Part shown: positions 49,411-60,229 of the stretch, one piece after another
Layout of the letters: every line of letters starts with the position of its first letter
Position numbering within the stretch: position 1 is the first letter of the stretch
Source of the DNA: Pterobdella sp. o SKG-2022
Taxonomy: Eukaryota > Annelida > Clitellata > Hirudinida > Piscicolidae
Assembly: GCA_964035795.1 (NCBI GenBank)
Contig: OZ038323.1
Coordinates: 124,001-188,000 of the forward strand
Direction of reading: 5' to 3'
DNA length: 64,000 nt
The notes under the pieces: model-generated
Told to the model about the DNA's origin: nothing
Databases searched by the model: none
What the model saw: the letters and a program-made list of their open reading frames with translations, nothing else
Translations under genes and position numbers: made by a program

Positions 49411-52205
49411 ATTTACCCCGAGCACTGTTGGGTGCTCATCATGTCCCCATCAAGACCATCCAGTGGTTGAGGAGCTAAGCCGCTCTCACGGGGCTGGTCC
49501 ACAGACTCTCGAGACCCAGTGTGGTACTTATTTTAGAGCAGGTGGTGAGAAGTGTCATGAAGGTGTGTGTGGCAGAGCGGGCATGAAGGTGAGGGATGAG
49601 ATGAAGGTGAGATTTTGTTGAGATATGAGAGGATGAAAGGTGATTTGTTTGATCTGAGTTGGATGAGAGTGCGGCGAGTGTGGTGGTCTAGGGTGGCTTC
49701 TGTTTCATGAAGGGGTGGGAGTTGCTTGCTGAGTATTTTGTTGTGAGTGGATGATACGTAGTCGTGTACTATTTTTGTGTGTATTGTTTTCATATTGTTT
49801 TCTATTTGTGTGTGAGAGGTGGTCTGGGTGGAGAAGGGTATGTTTAGGGTGTAGTTGATGTTGTTGAACGTGGATTGTTTTTTGTATCTGGGGTGGGCTT
49901 CTTGTGTGGTGAGTGGGTGTAGGGGATGAGCGGGGTGGGAGGCTTTTTGTATGAGTTGTGATGCGTGAAGTTTGAGGTGATTTTGAAGTGGGAGGATTTT
50001 GGTCTTTGAGTGGAGGTGTTGGGTGTTGATTTTTAGGGTGCAGCCAGTGATTGTTCTCAGGGATTTTTTGAAGTTTGTTGAGGAAGGTGGATGAGATGAT
50101 GGGTAACCTGATGGTGTTGCATATTCGATGATGGGAAGGAGTAATGTTTTGTATGTGGTGATGAGTGTTTCTTTGCTTTTTCCCCATTGTGTTGATGTAA
50201 AAAGTTTTAAGAGATTGAGTGTTTATTTTGCTTTTGTGATGGTGTTGTTTGTGTGGGTAGAGAATTTTAGTTTGGGGTCAAAGTTAAGCCGAAGGTGGTA
50301 GGGTTGGGGGTGGTGGGGATGGGAGTGTTGTTGATGTGGATGTTCAGTGGTTTGTTATATTCTGAAGGGTCGGGGGTCATGAGAGTTGATGTGGTTTTGG
50401 CAGGGTTGATTTGTTGGTTGTTATTGTGAGCCTATGTGTGTATTTCATTAAGATATGTAAAAAGGTTCTGGGTGGCTGTGTTGGTGTTGGAGTGGGATGA
50501 TGTTATGATGATATTGTCTGCATAGGTGATGAGGTTGAGTGAGTTGATTTTGGGGAGTGGTATGTCTGAGAGGTATATGTTGAATAGTGTGGGTGATAGG
50601 ACGTCCCCTTGGGGAACACCTGCTTTGATGTTTGTGTGTTTGGATGTATGATTGTTGTATGAGGTGTATTGTCAGCGGCCTTTTAGGTAGTTGGCTAAGA
50701 ATTTAATTATTGTTGTAGGAATGTGGGTGGTGTGTATTTTGTAGATGAGTTGGTGGATGTTGACCGTGTCGAATGCTTTGGTCATGTCGAGAGCGGTGAG
50801 GATTGTTATATGAGGGGTTTTTTTTTGTTGAAACCAGTGTGTATGGTGTAATAGATTTGATGTAGGGTTGGAGTGGAGGAATGTGCGGGTCTGAAGCCGT
50901 GTTGATGTGTTGGGAGGGTTATATTAGTGGTCATGTGTGGGAAGATGATTTTTTCTAGTTTTTGCTATGGGATAAAGTAGGGCTGTTGGTCTGTATGAGG
51001 AGGAGAGAGAAGGGTTTTTGTTGGGTTTGGCGATAGAGATGATCTTGGAGGTTTTCCATATTTGGGGTATGGTGTTTGTGTTGATTGTGATGTTGAAGAG
51101 GTTGGTTAAGTGTTTGATGCCTATGGGTCCTAGATGTTTGAGGTGTTTGATGTTGATATCATGAGGTCTTGTGGAGTGGTTATTTTTAGATTGTTTTATT
51201 GCGTGAGTGGTTTCTGTTTCAGTGATTGTTATTGGGGTAGATGTGAATGATTTGGTGAGTTTGTTTATTATTCTTTAAGTGGGGTTGGAGGAGTGTTTTG
51301 TGGTTGATTTAAAATATTTGTTTAGTGTGTTGGCTTTTTGTGTGGGCTGTTTTGTTGTTGTGGGTGATGGTTTTGTTTTTTAGGGTTGAGGGCCTTTATT
51401 GTAGACCATAGGATGTGGGATTTTTTCTTGTGATCCCAGTCGGCTTTCAGATGCTCTTCCCATTATTGTTTTTTGTGTTGTTGGATGAAGTGGGTAATGT
51501 GTTGGTCAAGTGTGAGTAGTGAGGGGTCTTTATAATTGAGGGCTCTGGTGTGATTTCGAGTGTAGTGATGTTTTCGAGGAGTGGCATATGGGTGGGTTTT
51601 ATTGTTCCTCTGGGAATTTTTTTGCGGTCTGATGCGAGTGTAGCCTTTGTATGAGGTGGTTAGCCGTGTGGGGATCTTCAGAAAGAGGGTTGTTTTTGAG
51701 TGTGTGTTCTATGTTCTTGGTGTATTGGAGCCAGTTGGCTTTCTTGTAGTTGGTAAGAGTTCTGAGGGGTTTAGTTGTGAGTATTTTGTGTTGGTTTTTG
51801 AATGTGATGAGAATGGGGTCGGAGTTCAGGGCTTTAAGTGTTTGCCAAAAAAGGTTGGCTGATATTGCTGTGTCTGCTGTTGTGAGGTCGGCGGAGGTGG
51901 GTTTTTGATTTGGGTTGAACAATAGTCGGGTAGAAGTTTTGCTTGAGAATAATGTGGTTTGAATTGAGAATAAGTGAAGTTATGAGTTGGCCTCTGTGGT
52001 CCGTGAAGAGAGAGTGCCATGATTGTGGGTGACCATTAGTCATCCGTGATTATGAAATTGGGGAGGCTTGTGAGGTGGATGAAAAGGTTGGTGATTGAGT
52101 TGTCTATGTTGTTGGTGTTGGGTGGGATATAGAAGTTTGAAATGTGTAGATTGGGGTTTTTGAAATGTATTTTTATGGTGAGAACTTCGATGTTGTTGGT
52201 GATCA
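49411..52205 (-). mobile_element. C-rich Jockey-like LINE, 5' truncated, degenerate
   Basis: Read on the minus strand. The endonuclease end is near 52170-52000 (HISNFYIPPNTNN, SWHS.FTDHRGQLITS). A linker follows at 51922-51599. The fingers lie near 51000 (LLSSYRP) and a motif A region near 50780 (LDMTKAFDTVNIHQL). GVPQGDVLSPTLFNIYLSDI (motif B) is near 50625-50565 and TYADNIII (motif C, with Asn in place of the second Asp) near 50525. TNEI-type thumb sequence follows, then a C-terminal CPLC....HDTSHH knuckle near 49570. The coding strand is rich in C and A and poor in G, giving many His, Pro, Thr and Asn codons unlike the host EGF exons. The 3' UTR is near 49415-49530 and ends GGTAAATAAAAAAA. 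Frameshifts are frequent. Confidence 0.85.
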
Positions 52206-53086
52206 GGTTTGTGAGAGAGGGGTTTGTCTTTCCACTCTAAACTCTTGGTTTTCTCAAAACCAACTGAAACTAAGCCATACTAAGAGTGAAGTGATGTTTT
52301 TCGGCAGCTCTCGTTTTAGCAAAATACATTTTCCCTATTGTGGTAACTCTCGACAGCACCACACTTCCTATATCTTCCAAGCTCAAAATCTTAGGTGTCA
52401 CTTTAGATTCAAATTTAAGCTTTGCTCACTTTATTTCTCAAATAATCCATTCTTCCAATTTCCACATCCATGCCATAAAACAAGTACGTAAATTAATACC
52501 TCTTTCCACTGCTAATGCCCTCTTTATCTCACTAGTTCTTTCCAGATTGGACTACTGTAATTCTCTCCTTTGCGAGCGGCCAAACTATCTTTTATGCAAA
52601 CTTTAAGCCTTCTAAAACCACGCAACCAAGACGGTTCTTTAAGCTGATTATTTCAGCTCTTCCAGCGACTGTCTTGATCGTTTGCACTGGCTACCTGTCT
52701 CCCAAAGATGCAAGTTTGAATTACTTTTGCTCATTGCCTGCACTCTCAAGCTTGAACAACCTGCTTATCTTTTTGGTATTTTGTCTATTAAACACACACG
52801 TCAACCTGTTCAGATCTTTCTACTTTGGTTCTCAGCTTCATTAACCTGTTTCTTCAAGCTTCTTTACTAGTCACTCTTTCTCTCACCAGGCTCCACTTCT
52901 GTGGAATTCTCTTCTTTCTAACTTGCGCTCATCGCCTTCTCTCATGAACTTTCACAAACTTTTGAAAACTTACTTATACCATAAACAACCCCAGTCATAA
53001 CCTCTTGCAAACCTTGAGCGCTTCTGAAGCAACCTTGAATTGATAACTGTGCGCTATAAAAATCTTAATTATAATAATAATAATAT
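52206..53086 (+). mobile_element. L2/CR1-like LINE 3' end
   Basis: The plus strand encodes the region after the catalytic box: LNSWFSQNQLKLSHTKSEVM near 52230, ISSKLKILGVTLDSNLSF near 52370, LVLSRLDYCNSLL near 52540 and LDRLHWLPVSQRCKFELLLL near 52675. The 3' end is GCGCTATAAAAATCTTAATT followed by (AAT)n at 53070-53084, a tail typical of this broad group. It is 5' truncated, abutting the antisense Jockey-like element at about 52205. Frameshifts make it non-coding. Confidence 0.85.
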
Positions 53087-54010
53087 TTGACACAAACTTA
53101 AATTTTGAGTCTCATATAAACTATCTCATTCCAAAGCTATACAAAGTTAAAAGTACAATAAATTTTTTAAAGCATACATATAAAATCAATAGCAACACAT
53201 TACTAAATTATTACAATGCATTATTCTACTCCTAAATTAATTATTGTAATAGTATTTGGGCTAGTAACTATAAAACGAACGTCAAAAAATTCAAACCATA
53301 CAAAATTTAGCAATTAGGACTATATACAATTACTCTTACTATAAACACATCAATTATAATGAATTAAAGTTATTGGATATAAAAAAAATAAACACACTAC
53401 ATATTTTAATCTACATGTATAAATATAAAAATGACCTACTGCCATCATCTTTTGATAATCTAATAAAAAGTAAAACTTATAAATATAGCATCAGACACAA
53501 AAAAAGCTTTGATATCGAAAATTCTAGAACAAATAAGAAACTATTATCCCTAACTACTCAAGGACCAAAAAATTGGAACAAATTAGCCCAAAATATACAA
53601 ATTCCCAATCTCTAAGCTCCTTTAAAAAACTAGTTAAAAATTTTCTCCTCTCAAAATATTATCCTATTCTTCTATTTTACTAAGGTATCTATAGATACCC
53701 TGGCGGTGTATCGAATTCTGATAAATAAAAAATTACTTTTATTACATTTATCTCTGCCAATAATTATAACATTAACTCATTTCTTTTTTTGTATTTTTTA
53801 CTCCCATCTTCTTATTATTAACTTCTCTTATGATCTGTTTTACTACAATTTTATCTCAAATAACACTTGACTCTCTCATAAACTTATATATAAGAAACTT
53901 TTAACTGTTTTTATTTCTGTTAAATACTTTATCTGCCGCTATTTTATACAATGCCAACTGTATATTATACCTTTTGCTCTAATAAACGACATCTCGTTTA
54001 AAAAAAAATT
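53087..54010 (+). mobile_element. LINE-A 3' part (C-terminus, 3' UTR, A-tail)
   Basis: FDTNLNFESHINYLIPKLYKV at 53090-53150 is a thumb segment. The C-terminal frame at 53373-53615 (LHILIYMYKYKNDLLPSSFD) aligns with 9475-9732 of the copy at 8.3-10.0 kb. A 3' UTR with AATAAACGACATC and an A-run ends at about 54009. This is the distal half of the element that starts at 47850, separated by about 3.7 kb of other LINEs. Confidence 0.8.
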
Positions 54011-55136
54011 TTCGTGTGTTAAGTTTCACAATAAACCATAGTGTTTGTTTTCTATTATATTGATTTCACCAAGGTAAAAAGAGATCTGTCTGATGCGACG
54101 GAGGTGGTAGAAACAAGAAGAAGCGACAGAAAGAATTTGAGGTTTAAAAGAAAGAAAACTCAAAAAAATGAATGACTGCGATTAGTAAAGGAAGGGTGAA
54201 TATAATTACAAACAAGATTAAAGTGGCATTAACTTCAAAAGTTTCTAGGCCATAGTTCCTAATGAAGAGTAAGGTGAGGGAAGAGTTTCATAGAAGGAAG
54301 GAAAACGAGGAGATACCCAGACCTAGAGAGGTGGATGAAATTGAATTTGTTGTTGAGTTCAAGATGCATAAAGTCACTCCAAGAAAGAATGAAAAAAAGG
54401 TTAGCTCATTGAGAGTTGAAGAAAGAGCAGAAAAGTTTAAAAAAGGAAAGATGTAGATATCACTAACAAAAAGCTGATTAGAAAATGAAATATTCGATAA
54501 AACGAAAAAAATTGAAAACAAAAAAAATTGAAAACGAAAAAAATTGAAAACAAAAAAAATAACTAAAATAGGTTTTTAAAAAACAGATTTTATGATAACA
54601 CCGAAAGATACAAAGAGGAGAAAAAAAGACTGAATGGAAGTAAGGGTAGAAGGTCGGTTAGAAAGACAAAAGATGAGCCAGGAAAGAAAAGAACCAAAAA
54701 GAACAAGTTAAGAGCCGAAATGCTAAATCAGAAATGATAGATTTAAAGTATCAAAGACAGTGAGAAACGAGAGAAAGAAAAGGAGAGAGCTTATCTGAGT
54801 CAGAGGCTAGAAGAGCATCATTAGCAATTTTCAAGGCATATATAATCTTGTTTTAGAGGTTCAAGTGCCGTGGTTGTAGAGTGGCAAGGTTTATCTCAAA
54901 GAAAATTGATGTTGTTTTTATATGAATGAAATGTTTGGTTGTTGGTATTACAAGTGGGTCCAGAAGCAGACTGATAGGCTAGAACCAAATTTTAAATGTT
55001 TATATAAGCGATTCTATTCTTATTAAAAGTCATTTTTTATAATATCATGAAGAGGTTTATATAGATAAATATTTCAGAATTGTGCGCATTGCTCAAAATT
55101 AAACGGCTTATATAATTGAAAAGAAAGGTTTTAAAC
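54011..55136. other. purine-rich sequence of unknown origin, with a 17-bp tandem repeat
   Basis: The plus strand is A/G-rich, and short frames code Lys/Glu/Arg-rich peptides (for example 54262-54456) with no family I recognise. At 54502-54560 a unit close to AAAAAAATTGAAAAC is repeated about four times. This could be a decayed charged ORF of a mobile element, but I cannot support that. The stretch ends at the assembly gap. Confidence 0.45.
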
Positions 55137-55336
55137 NNNNNNNNNNNNNNNNNNNNNNNNNNNNNNNNNNNNNNNNNNNNNNNNNNNNNNNNNNNNNNNN
55201 NNNNNNNNNNNNNNNNNNNNNNNNNNNNNNNNNNNNNNNNNNNNNNNNNNNNNNNNNNNNNNNNNNNNNNNNNNNNNNNNNNNNNNNNNNNNNNNNNNNN
55301 NNNNNNNNNNNNNNNNNNNNNNNNNNNNNNNNNNNN
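55137..55336. other. assembly gap, 200 N
   Basis: Exactly 200 unknown bases, likely a placeholder length. Any ORF drawn across it is meaningless. Confidence 0.99.
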
Positions 55337-55925
55337 ATACCATGCATGTTTATAAAACAAAATCTAAATAAAAGTAGCAATAATAAAAATACAGTACAAC
55401 ATGAAAATCAGAAAAAATTCAAAGAAATAACTTAATAGCATGAAACAATGAATAACAGTATGATAGACAATAATAATAATAATAACTTGATGATAGAATG
55501 CCACTATTGAGATGAAAATTTAAATATAAAAAATCGGTGAACGGGTGTTAACATGAAAGAATAAATATTCTGCCACTAAGCGATACCAATATGATTAAAT
55601 GAGTTTAAAAGACGAATGTATATCACCAGAGAGAATTTAATGTCATTATACCATTATAAATATAATAATTGGTGAATGAACAAATTGAATATCGTTCAAC
55701 ATGTTTTACCTGCATTTGTATGAAAAATAATAGTCATGATGAGAAATGAGAAATAAAATATTGCAGTTTGAACTAAAAATAACTAAACAATAAAATAAAA
55801 CAATGAAAGGAATAAAATGAGATGAAATGAACTTTTATTAAATAAACTCAATGGTGGGACAATAGACAGTTTATTCGGGTAAAAGCATTGTATTGGATGT
55901 TCACATGAGCACACCGAAGGTTTTG
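55337..55925. other. AT-rich sequence, nothing recognised
   Basis: No exon, element or strong repeat was identified, apart from a short AAT run near 55472. Confidence 0.45.
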
Positions 55926-56925
55926 TTGTGGCTACTATCAATGGTGTTTGTGTTGTTGTTTGGGGAACAGTTACCAGCGGTTATTTCAATAGTTCCTCTT
56001 TAGGTTTCAACATGTTTTCTTTGTTACAACAAAGCCATTGCAATAGAGCAGCTTTAAGCTTTTCAGAAAAAATATCAAGTATTATAACAAACACTATTGT
56101 GGAGTGTGTTTTAAAGGTTTTGGCGTCAGCTTTATACTTTGCACTCTATGTAACCACTGGGTTCACAAACGCTGTATTGCTAAAAAGCAAATTGGCTTCT
56201 GCCATAAACTTCAAATGTAAGGCATGTTTAGATCCTCAAGTTAGTGATGATGATTATAAGGCCGTTTAACTTGATGGAAATAAATATGAAGTGGTTAACC
56301 AATTTTTTTACCTAGGAGATATGATTAGTGCTGGTGGTGGAGCTGAAGCTAGTACTATTGCCCGTGTAAGGTCTGGTTGGAAGAGTTTTAGGGTACTTTT
56401 ACCTCTGGTAGCCAGTCGAGTCATTTCATTTAAAACAAAAGAGCGTTTATATGCTGCTTGCGTCAAAAGTTTTATGGTTTATGGTTGTGAGGCTTGGCCT
56501 CTTAAGGAGGAAGATATTACTAGAATATCCAGAGCTGAAAAGATGATGACCAGGTGGATGAGCAATGCAAGCTTAAAGGATGGCAGATCATCAGATGAAT
56601 TGAGGGACAGACTGAGAATCCCAGACATCACTGAAGTCGTACGCAAAAATAGACTAAGATGATTTGGGCATGTAAGGAGGATGGATGCTGGTAACCCAGC
56701 AAGTGCTTGCAGATATGCCGAGGTAGAGGGTAAGCGAGAACAAGGTAGACCAAGAAAAACATGGTCCCAATTAATAAGCAACGTTTTTAGAAAAATGAAA
56801 CTCAATCTTGAACTTGCAAAAGACCATAGATTGTTGAAAAGAGCCGTCATGAGACCCCGTCCAACCCATGCTAGCATGGAAACGGACGCAAAACGATGAC
56901 GATGATGAGGATGATGAGGTTGTGG
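55926..56925 (+). mobile_element. RTE-type LINE 3' end with GAT tail
   Basis: Frames at 55928-56269 and 56291-56899 give the C-terminal part of an RTE-type polyprotein. FKCKACLDP is followed by VNQFFYLGDMISAGGGAEAS, IARVRSGWKSFR, YGCEAWPLKEEDITRISRAE, MTRWMSNASLKDGRSSDELR, RFGHVRRM-type sequence near 56665 (with a stop replacing Trp), and GKREQGRPRKTW. It ends HASMETDAKR followed by a GATGACGATGATGAGGATGA tail. A single TAA splits the two frames. The N-terminal nuclease and reverse transcriptase core are absent. It is antisense in the host intron and not functional. Confidence 0.88.
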
Positions 56926-57960
56926 CGTTAAATTTGTGAGATGTATGTGAGAGCAGGTTTGTAGAAACAAATTTGTGAAGAGAGGTTTTTTGAAGAATGT
57001 TTTTGATAAGAAGTTTGTGGAGTAAAACTTTGTGGGATGAAGTCTGTGAGGTGAGGCCTGTAGCGTGAGGTTTGTGATAAAAGGTTTTTGAGGGATATTT
57101 CTAGAGAGGTTTGTGCAGAAAAGTTTGTGAGGAGGTTTGTGGGATAAGAACTGTGAGAGTAGGTTTGTCGGTTGAATTTTGTGAGAGAAGGTTTGTGCGG
57201 AGAAGTTTGTGGAGTGAGGTTTTTTAAGGAGAGGTTATTGGTGGATGGTTTTTGAAAAAAGGTTTATGAGGGATGTTTTTAAAAAGAAGTTTGTAAAAAG
57301 AAGTTTTTAGAAAGTGGTTCGAGAAGGAAGGTTTTTAGAGTAAGAATTCTAGGGTAAGGTATGTGGGATGAGTTATCTGAAGTGAGGTTTGTGGGGTGAA
57401 GTCTGTGGCAGAAGGTTTGTAAGAAAAGGTTTGTGAGGGTTTGTGAAAAGATTTTTGAAAAGAGGTTTGTGAAAGGAGATTAGTGGAGTGTGGTTTGTGG
57501 GATGAAGTTTGTGGCAGAAGGTTTGTTGGGTGAGATGAGGTTTGTGAAAGTTGTTTGTGGAAAGATATTTGTGAGACGATGTTTTGTGAGTGGAGGTTTG
57601 TGGGGTGAAATTTGTGACGAGGTTTGTGGGATGAGGTTTGTAGGGTAGGATTTTTGAAATGGCTTTTAAAAGATTGTTTGTGAAGAAAGGTTTGTGAAGA
57701 CAGGTATGTGAGGGAAGGTTTTTAAAGTGAGGTTTGTGGGAAGAAGTTTGTCGTTTTATATATAAGAGAGGTTTTAAAAACAAATTTGTGGAGAAAAACT
57801 TGTGGAAAAAACGTTGTTGAAGAATGTTTGGGAGGTGAGGTTTGTGAGGGAAGGCATATGCGGTGTGGTTTTTGGGTTTCAGTTTTTGGATTAAGTTTTG
57901 TGGGTTGAGTTTTATGAAGTGTGGTTTTTGGGGTAAGGTTTGTGTGTGGAGGTTTTCAGT
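56926..57960. repeat. degenerate GAGGTTTGTGRG minisatellite, about 1 kb
   Basis: The plus strand is a long run of variants of GAGGTTTGTGGGATGA and AAGTTTGTGAAG, with irregular units of about 12-20 bp. It begins right after the GAT tail of the RTE element. The antisense open frame at 57373-57783, with repeated HKP..TNL words, simply reflects the repeat. Confidence 0.85.
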
Positions 57961-58332
57961 GTGTATAGGTTTTTTGTTTTTTTTTCAACTGAAGTTTGAT
58001 TATTGCTTTCTTTTTTTTTGATTTTCAAATTATTTTTCAACCCTCTCATAACTTTTCATCGTAAAGGTTTCATTTATATTTTGAAAATCTTTTTTTCTTT
58101 TTATTTGGTTTGAACAACCCATTATCTATTTCAGTTTATTTAGTTTCTTTAAAATAAAGTATCTTTGAAATCCTTATTTTTCGAAGAATAAAAACTGAAA
58201 TTATGAAATACAAGATACTTACGTTGTCTCTAAAAGAAACCATTATCTAATTTTTATAATTGTCTACTCATATATTATGTTCGAAGTTTAATCAAACAAT
58301 CCCACTATGAAATGGAGCACACAATGACTCAC
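57961..58332. other. AT-rich intron sequence, nothing recognised
   Basis: This stretch is poly-T rich. On the minus strand it follows the donor of the EGF exon ending at 58333. Confidence 0.45.
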
Positions 58333-58452
58333 CTTCACACTCCCCTCTGATCTTCTTCATGCCAGACAGGCACACACAATCGCCCTTTCTGGTTCTTCTA
58401 TCCACTTTGCACACCGACACAGTGGCGTTGCAATTCATTTGTCGACATATCC
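58333..58452 (-). CDS. EGF-like exon, non-calcium-binding type, isolated
   Basis: This 120-bp exon has phase 1-1 ends, a strong GTGAGT donor and an acceptor ending ACATAG. The peptide is GICRQMNCNATVSVC, then KVDRRTRKGDCVCL, SGMKKIRGEC and a split Gly. It has six cysteines in EGF order but no D-x-D/N-E-C start, so it is not the calcium-binding type. A sequon (NAT) is present. Base composition is clearly more GC-rich than the flanks, which supports constraint. Strand, phase and the GAAG donor-side ending match the other EGF exons, so it is probably an upstream exon of the same gene. It could instead belong to a separate EGF gene. It is too short to stand out as an ORF. Confidence 0.75.
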
Positions 58453-59265
58453 CTATGTTCGTTATACTTCATTTCATGCCATGAAAATGCTGAAAGGCTT
58501 TAGTTTTATTTTATTTCTAACATCTCTTCAAGCAACCACTTTCAAACAATTATTAAATTCAAAAAAACAATTTCAACTTTTTTTACAAACTCACGGGTAG
58601 TAGCTTGAAAAAGTTTCAAATAAATTTTAAATAAAATTTCCTTAGATTATAATATTAATTTGAAAATATTTATAGAAAATAAAAATCAAAAAAAAGTTTA
58701 CTTTTTGCAGTGGCCTAATGGCGATACACTTAATGACACAGGAACTTCGAACTTATTTTTCTTTCCAAACAAAATTTCATGGCTTTTTCGTTTTTTAGAA
58801 TATTAAAAGTTTTTAAAGAGCTTTAAAAGACTGTTAAGATACCCCTACCATCATTAGTAATTTTCAAGGGATCATCTCAAAAACATTGTTTGAATATATT
58901 TTAGCAAAAATACTCAATATAATGCGTGTTTGATAAACTTTGCAAAACCCAATTCGGTCAAGAAGCTTTCAAGCAGATAACAATTTATGAGAATGAAAAA
59001 GGTTGAGCTTACCCGGGCTGGAACCTCCTTTGAGTTTTTAATTTCAAAGTTTTAATTTTTAAACTTAATTACTTTGTCTAAAAAATGTAATCACCAATAA
59101 GAGGGATCATGAAAAAGAAACTTAGAAGCAACTTCATTGCACCCACATCTTCCGCTTATTTTCCAAAGTATTTTAAAATTTTCTTCGTTGTATAACGTCA
59201 AAATAAGTTCAGCTTCTGAAGCGCTTAAGAAATTATAAAATACGTGATGTCTAGGTGATAAGGAG
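58453..59265. other. AT-rich sequence, nothing firm recognised
   Basis: At 58980-59040 the reverse strand has GGTTCCAGCCCGGGTAAGCT, vaguely like a tRNA B box, but no A box is seen. No EGF exon was found here. Confidence 0.4.
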
Positions 59266-59269
59266 GTCT

Positions 59270-59405
59270 GAAATCTTTCAGCCTCTAGAGAAACATCACC
59301 ATTGTTCTAGTTAGCTCGTATAACTCAGCACCTAATTTTTAGCAAACGCTTTGATTAATGAAAAAAGCGTTTCATAAATAGCGTATTACATTACATTTTA
59401 GCACT
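59270..59405 (+). repeat. possible SINE-related tail sequence
   Basis: GCGTTTCATAAATAGCGTAT followed by TACATTACATT resembles the tail of the SINE at 63781-63931 (GCTTCATAAATACCCCATTA). The head region does not show convincing A and B boxes. Confidence 0.35.
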
Positions 59406-59489
59406 TCGTATTTTTCAATCAGTTTTTGCTACATCTTTGATACAAAAACTGATCAAGCATTCTCCACCGCTTGATTAAAAACACTCAAT

Positions 59490-59800
59490 TGTATTCTAGC
59501 TGTGTCCCTGGTAAAACTGAGCAAGTGCAGAACAGATTGTCTGTGTCGATGAGATGGCAACCTGGATGGAATTCAATAGATCCAAAAATGAAGCTATATG
59601 GTTTTCTTTTTTGAGGAAGGTGAATAAGTTACCAACCAAACAGATTAGGATATTGGATACTTTCATTTCACCTTCAGAAAGTGTCAAGAGCTTGGGTGTT
59701 TTTATGGATAGATACTTGAGCATGAACTCACATATAAGATGTTGCAAGCAGGCTTTTCAGCTATGAAGCAAAAAAGGTCTATTTAGAAATGTTTTTTTAA
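59490..59800 (+). mobile_element. CR1/L2-like LINE fragment
   Basis: The frame at 59554-59766 encodes MATWMEFNRSKNEAIWFSFL, then LPTKQIRILDT and VKSLGVFMDRYLSMNSHIRC. This is the segment after the catalytic box of CR1/L2-type reverse transcriptases. No other part of the element is present nearby. Confidence 0.75.
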
Positions 59801-59869
59801 TGCATCATTTAAGACCTTTTTTGTAACTTTAGTCAGTATTCTTTCATAAACAGCATTTTTTTCTTCTAC

Positions 59870-60229
59870 AAAGGAGTCACTGACTTTTTACTACGACCCA
59901 ACCCTGTTGAAGGTATCTTCAAAACCTAAATCAAGCCCACGACAAAGGTCTTCTATATTTTTTTGAGCTAACCTTGGCCTTCTCTTTTCTTCACTGCCTT
60001 ACACCTCAAACCTCCACGCCTGCTTAACACAATCTTCATCTCCTTTTTTCACAACATGACCCAGCCATCTTAAACTCCTTTGTCAAACCACTTCAATAGT
60101 AATATTACCTAGCCATAAACTCTTTTGAACTCGGACCATCAGCTAGCTCCATACTAAACATCATTCAAAGCATCCGTTTTTCTGCTCTTCTCAAAATAGT
60201 CTCTTCAACGGATCTTACCACCCATGTTT
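59870..60229 (-). mobile_element. RTE-type LINE, C-terminal part (distal to nested insertion)
   Basis: The minus strand continues the element at 61753-64000. TWVVRSVEETILRRAEKRML at 60228-60169 is followed by LADGPSSKEFMARL, then QRSLRWLGHVVKKGDEDCVK near 60060 and NIEDLCRGLDLGFEDTFNRV near 59930. Stops and substitutions show decay. The break at 60229/61753 lies inside the YGSKTWV..EE segment, so the two pieces were one copy before the insertion. Confidence 0.85.
60217..60229. repeat. target-site duplication, low-side copy
   Basis: ACCACCCATGTTT here is identical to 61753-61765. The two flank the nested insertion exactly. Confidence 0.85.

Noticed and set aside
49705..50187. 160-codon antisense frame rich in His, Pro and Thr
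   Set aside because: It is a shifted frame of the Jockey-like LINE; the true frame there matches 61089-61460.
54262..54456. Charged 64-codon frame as a gene
   Set aside because: It lies in purine-rich low-complexity sequence, with no recognised domain or splice support.
55037..55380. Open frames across the N run
   Set aside because: They are made of unknown bases in the assembly gap.
57373..57783. Antisense open frame with HKP and TNL repeats
   Set aside because: It follows from the GAGGTTTGTG minisatellite and has no start context, splice sites or family.
58980..59040. Second tRNA-like B box on the minus strand
   Set aside because: The match is partial and no A box lies at the right distance.
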